Shown here: piece by piece, positions 61,351 to 64,000 of the stretch
How positions within the stretch are numbered: the first letter of the stretch is position 1
How the letters are laid out: the number at the start of each line of letters is the position of its first letter
Source: Euphorbia lathyris
Taxonomy: Eukaryota > Streptophyta > Magnoliopsida > Malpighiales > Euphorbiaceae
NCBI RefSeq assembly: GCF_963576675.1
Contig: NC_088918.1
Span: forward strand, 65,931,001 to 65,995,000
Length of the DNA: 64,000 nt
Reading direction: 5' to 3'
Translations under genes and position numbers: made by a program
Notes under the pieces: model-generated
Databases searched by the model: none
What the model was told of the DNA's origin: nothing
Seen by the model: only the letters and a program-made list of their open reading frames with translations

Positions 61351-61580
61351 TAACTCGGGACACAATCTCTTCCTCCTCCCGTTTCACTCACTTCAAACCC
61401 TGAAATCGATTTATTAAACGGCACAAATGCTCCTCGTTTGCTTCTGTAATTATTGCCCAATTTAATTTGACTCTCACAGGTATTCTTCACTTCTCTGAAC
61501 ACAAAAACTCCATCTTTATAAAAAAAATCTCAAAAAGAAATAAAATTGTAGTTTTTAACCAAATAAAAGATTCAATTCAA

Positions 61581-61810
61581 TTAGCATACATGTTTGGCCT
61601 CTGATTTTGAGTCTTGTCTGTTGGAATTAGAGTTGATTTTGTTAGTATTTCAAAGCTGAACAGAGCTCATCCAGTTCTTTTTATCACTGATACCATTTCC
61701 AACTTTTCCGTCTCCATCTCCATCTCCGCCGGAATTTTCCTTCTCCGATACAATCTCCTCCTCTAACTCCTTATTACACTGCATTGCCTCTTCCTTCAAT
61801 CGCATAACAA
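61581..61810 (-). pseudogene. Fragment of an HHO/NIGT1-type (HRS1-like) transcription factor gene
   Basis: On the minus strand, after a possible acceptor at 61811, the frame reads VVMRLKEEAMQCNKELEEE, then a Gly/Asp-rich link, KKNWMSSVQL, a TGA (61652-61650) and on through NTNKINSNSN and DSKSEAK. Plant HHO/NIGT1 nitrate- and phosphate-response repressors have RLKEEA...KKNWMSSVQLWN at this place before the GARP/Myb DNA-binding domain, so the TGA replaces a conserved Trp (TGG). The DNA-binding domain and the N-terminal hydrophobic exon are missing. A dead gene piece; identity is from family memory. Confidence 0.7.
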
Positions 61811-62649
61811 CTTCAAACCCACAAAACAAAACCCAAAAATTCAACGACCCAATTCCCCAAACCCCTAAATTAATCAAAGGAAAAGAAAACACATCCAAAG
61901 AGGGAGCTCACCTTAAAAAGCATCAATCTTGCTTATGAGAAGGATGTGGAAAGCAAGTGAAAAAGAGAGGAGAAAGGCTTGGAATGGGGAAAGAGCAGGA
62001 AACCAATCAAAGAAGAAGCCTAAAACGACGACGTTTTGCTGCTAGCTTGATAGGGGCAATCTGGAAAATAAATTAGAATAGAAAGGATAGAAAAGGAAGC
62101 CAAATTTAAGGGTACAATTGGAAAAAATTGGAAAAATAATGAAATTGATACTGTTCACTTGATTCACTTTTATATATATAGATAATTTAAATGATCTCAA
62201 ATTGAAACTCTTTAATTTATCATGCTTAATATATGTTAATAGTTAATTTTTATTTAAAATTTATTAATTTTATAATTAATGCTTAGATATTAACATAACA
62301 ATTTTGAGGAGATATATGTTTTTTCTTTTAAAAATTAAAGGGAAAAGTTAAGTAAATATTATGGTTCTTGTTTAGCAAATAGCTCATACTAGATTACATT
62401 AGTTGATTAGTAAAGTTATTTGCTAAAACTTAGCTGATTTATTTGGGATTAAATGGTATTAATTATGGGTAAAAATGTCATTAAAAAAAGTTTAAGTAAT
62501 AAGTTAATTGAAAAAACTTTTAAACCTAGTTTTTTTCAAAATTAGTTTTTTGGACCCAATAAACTCTTTCAAATCTCTTTTCATCCAATACCACTATTAG
62601 AGATTTGACTAGTTAAAACCTTTAAAGTGGCTCAAACCATTAATATCAG
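61811..62649. other. AT-rich spacer between gene fragments
   Basis: Possible upstream intron of the HHO fragment (a GTGAGC at about 61913-61908 on the minus strand), then AT-rich sequence. No other gene, RNA or terminal repeat is supported. Confidence 0.4.
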
Positions 62650-63415
62650 GCAAATGTGTTCTCACTAAGAGTTGAGAGAGTTGATGTGAGACGTTTTTTA
62701 AGGCATCTTTTACCGCATTCTAAGGTTTTGGTTTCTGTTTTTGATATGGAAAAGGGTTTTGCTAGACTGGCTCTAGGTTTGGAGGAAGATGATGCACCCT
62801 CACTTGAACAAGGAGGAACTGAAGGCAGCTTTAATGAGTTTTGTTTGGTTGTTCGATCCTAACTGACAAGGGGATAAAATTTCTGGTGATGAAGCATCAG
62901 ATGACGGGTTTATGCATCCGGGAATAGGAATTACAATTCGGAACCATGTTAGTGAGACTTTTCTATTCCAACTTTATCACACTTTGGATTCGAAACCAAT
63001 TGTTGAGCGGGAAGCATGGACATTTGATGGTCATCTCCTCCTTGTCCACCATTTGAAGTTAGAGGAGGTTCATATTAATATTTTTCTGGATTATTTAGTA
63101 CTATGGATTTAGATTCATAATATTTTGATTGGCTATATATCCATCACTGTAGGCAAATAACTGGACCAATTCCTAGGAAAGGTCATTGAATATGACGCGA
63201 AGAATAATCCGGGTGGATGGAAATGTTATATGAGAGTTAGGGTGGCAATTGATGTCCGAGTTTCTCTAAAATGGTGGAAGAGAATTCAACTACAGTCAGG
63301 CTCTTGGGGGCTTGTCCAATTCAAGTATAAAGTCCCACCAGCGAGTCTGATATGTTGTATGTGTGGATTGATAGGACATGATAAAGCAATTATCTCAGTC
63401 AAGTGTTTTAATTGA
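62650..63415 (+). pseudogene. LINE ORF1-like remnant (DUF4283 plus zinc knuckle)
   Basis: Three short frames in successive pieces follow the order of plant LINE ORF1 proteins. First is an acidic N-terminal part (GLEEDDAPSL), then the DUF4283 core (REAWTFDGHLLLVHHLKLEE), then MRVRVAIDVRVSLKWWKRIQ and a knuckle-like CCMCGLIGH. Frameshifts and stops separate them. The knuckle lacks the normal spacing to its last Cys. No endonuclease or RT follows, so only a 5'-ORF piece remains. Confidence 0.65.
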
Positions 63416-63664
63416 GCCACTGATCCAGACAAAATACTATCATTATCGTTTGGACAAGTAGACATCCAACCCGTTAATTTGGTCCTTATATTTATTTATT
63501 TTATAAATTAACACCCCTAATTATCTAATTATCACAAATAAACCCCAAAATCAAAAATAAAAATAAAAAATACCATCTTCTCCATCTCTTTTTAATTTTT
63601 TATTTTCCTTCTTCTTCTTCTTCTTTCTCTACAAGCTAGATTTTAAATACAGATTAAAAAATTA
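63416..63664. other. AT-rich spacer with TTC microsatellite
   Basis: Low-complexity spacer with (TTC)n near 63605-63625 and TAAAAATAAAAA-like runs. If the PEPCK piece to the right is exon-bordered, this could be its first intron. Confidence 0.4.
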
Positions 63665-63912
63665 TCAGTACTGGAGCTGCTGCTTCTGGCGTTGATCATC
63701 AGAGATAGGAGGACTAAAAGCATCAGAGATAGGAGGAGTAATAGGCGTAGAAGGTTGAGATTTCTTTTTCTGAAGAGAGTGAAGTTCGTCAATGGTCTGA
63801 GCCTTCACAGTCGGTGCAGCCATATTATACCATCATGTTTATCGCTCGTCGTGATCTTCCGTAGCCCAGCCTTGGGCGGCGTTCCGTTCATCTCATTCCC
63901 GTTGTTCGACAT
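63665..63912 (-). pseudogene. First-exon fragment of a PEP carboxykinase (ATP) gene
   Basis: On the minus strand, ATG at 63912 gives MSNNGNEMNGTPPKAGLRKI. The frame is then lost by a shift near 63830-63850 and picks up as APTVKAQTIDELHSLQKKKS, the hallmark N-terminus of plant ATP-dependent PEP carboxykinase. It goes on to DDQRQKQQLQ, where homology ends and a stop follows. That end is near, but not exactly at, a possible donor (CCA/GTACTG). A 24-base repeat (PISDAFSP) sits inside. No catalytic part is found to the left, so this is a gene piece, not a gene. Confidence 0.75.
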
Positions 63913-64000
63913 CCATCTATCGATCGATCTCAGCTCTTTAGTATGTCCAAACACAATGAGGATTAATCAATTCTCAGCCAAACAAGAAAAAAAAAAGAAT

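Noticed and set aside
61650..61898. 82-codon minus frame as a complete small protein
   Set aside because: The first 29 codons are probable intron; the rest is an HHO/NIGT1-type exon with a stop at a conserved Trp.

Overview
The window is nuclear DNA of a flowering plant, almost certainly a eudicot. The evidence is intron-rich genes with plant-specific products (DEX1, a plastid PHT4 transporter, a cap-forming enzyme of plant type), an Au-family SINE, copia, gypsy, hAT, pogo, Harbinger and Mutator-type transposons, and integrated mitochondrial DNA with a plant ccmFC group II intron. I cannot name the species.

Layout. 1-670 is an AT-rich degenerate array. 2267-17673 (+) is an intact 17-exon mRNA-capping-enzyme gene of 682 codons. 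Its 5.6-kb first coding intron holds a probable mitochondrial insertion that was itself hit by a pogo/Emigrant-type transposon. Other introns carry an Au SINE and two copies of a small MITE, and one exon start is duplicated in tandem. 17674-36000 is a transposon graveyard. A broken gypsy-type ORF (20670-21376) is split by a nearly complete copia retrotransposon (21484-33541; two 1.34-kb LTRs, target duplication agtat) that is broken by in-frame stops and frameshifts and carries a third ORF and a nested hAT-type MITE. A copia 3' relic and a non-autonomous hAT element (34292-35930) follow.

36260-40026 is a mitochondrial ccmFC insertion (intron end plus exon 2) split by a 2.7-kb solo LTR. It ends about 125 bp before the probable TATA box of DEX1. 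40484-47024 (+) is an intact 13-exon DEX1 gene of 931 codons with a GC-AG intron, a coding minisatellite and an intronic Au SINE. 48206-48544 (-) is a small Mpo1-like (DUF962) gene. 50472-60003 (-) is an intact 8-exon plastid PHT4-family anion/phosphate transporter of 505 codons whose introns hold a short LTR element and three MITEs related by their ends.

60419-61350 is a Harbinger/Tourist-like element. The right end holds gene debris: a fragment of an HHO/NIGT1-type transcription factor gene with a stop at a normally invariant Trp, a broken LINE ORF1, and the first exon of a PEP carboxykinase gene with a frameshift.

The four real genes act in unrelated processes (nuclear mRNA capping, pollen-wall formation, lipid metabolism in endomembranes, plastid transport), so there is no operon or cluster logic. 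What unites the window is layered insertion: nearly every long intron and spacer can be read as a dated series of nested events. I saw no defence, toxin or biosynthetic gene cluster and no CRISPR array.
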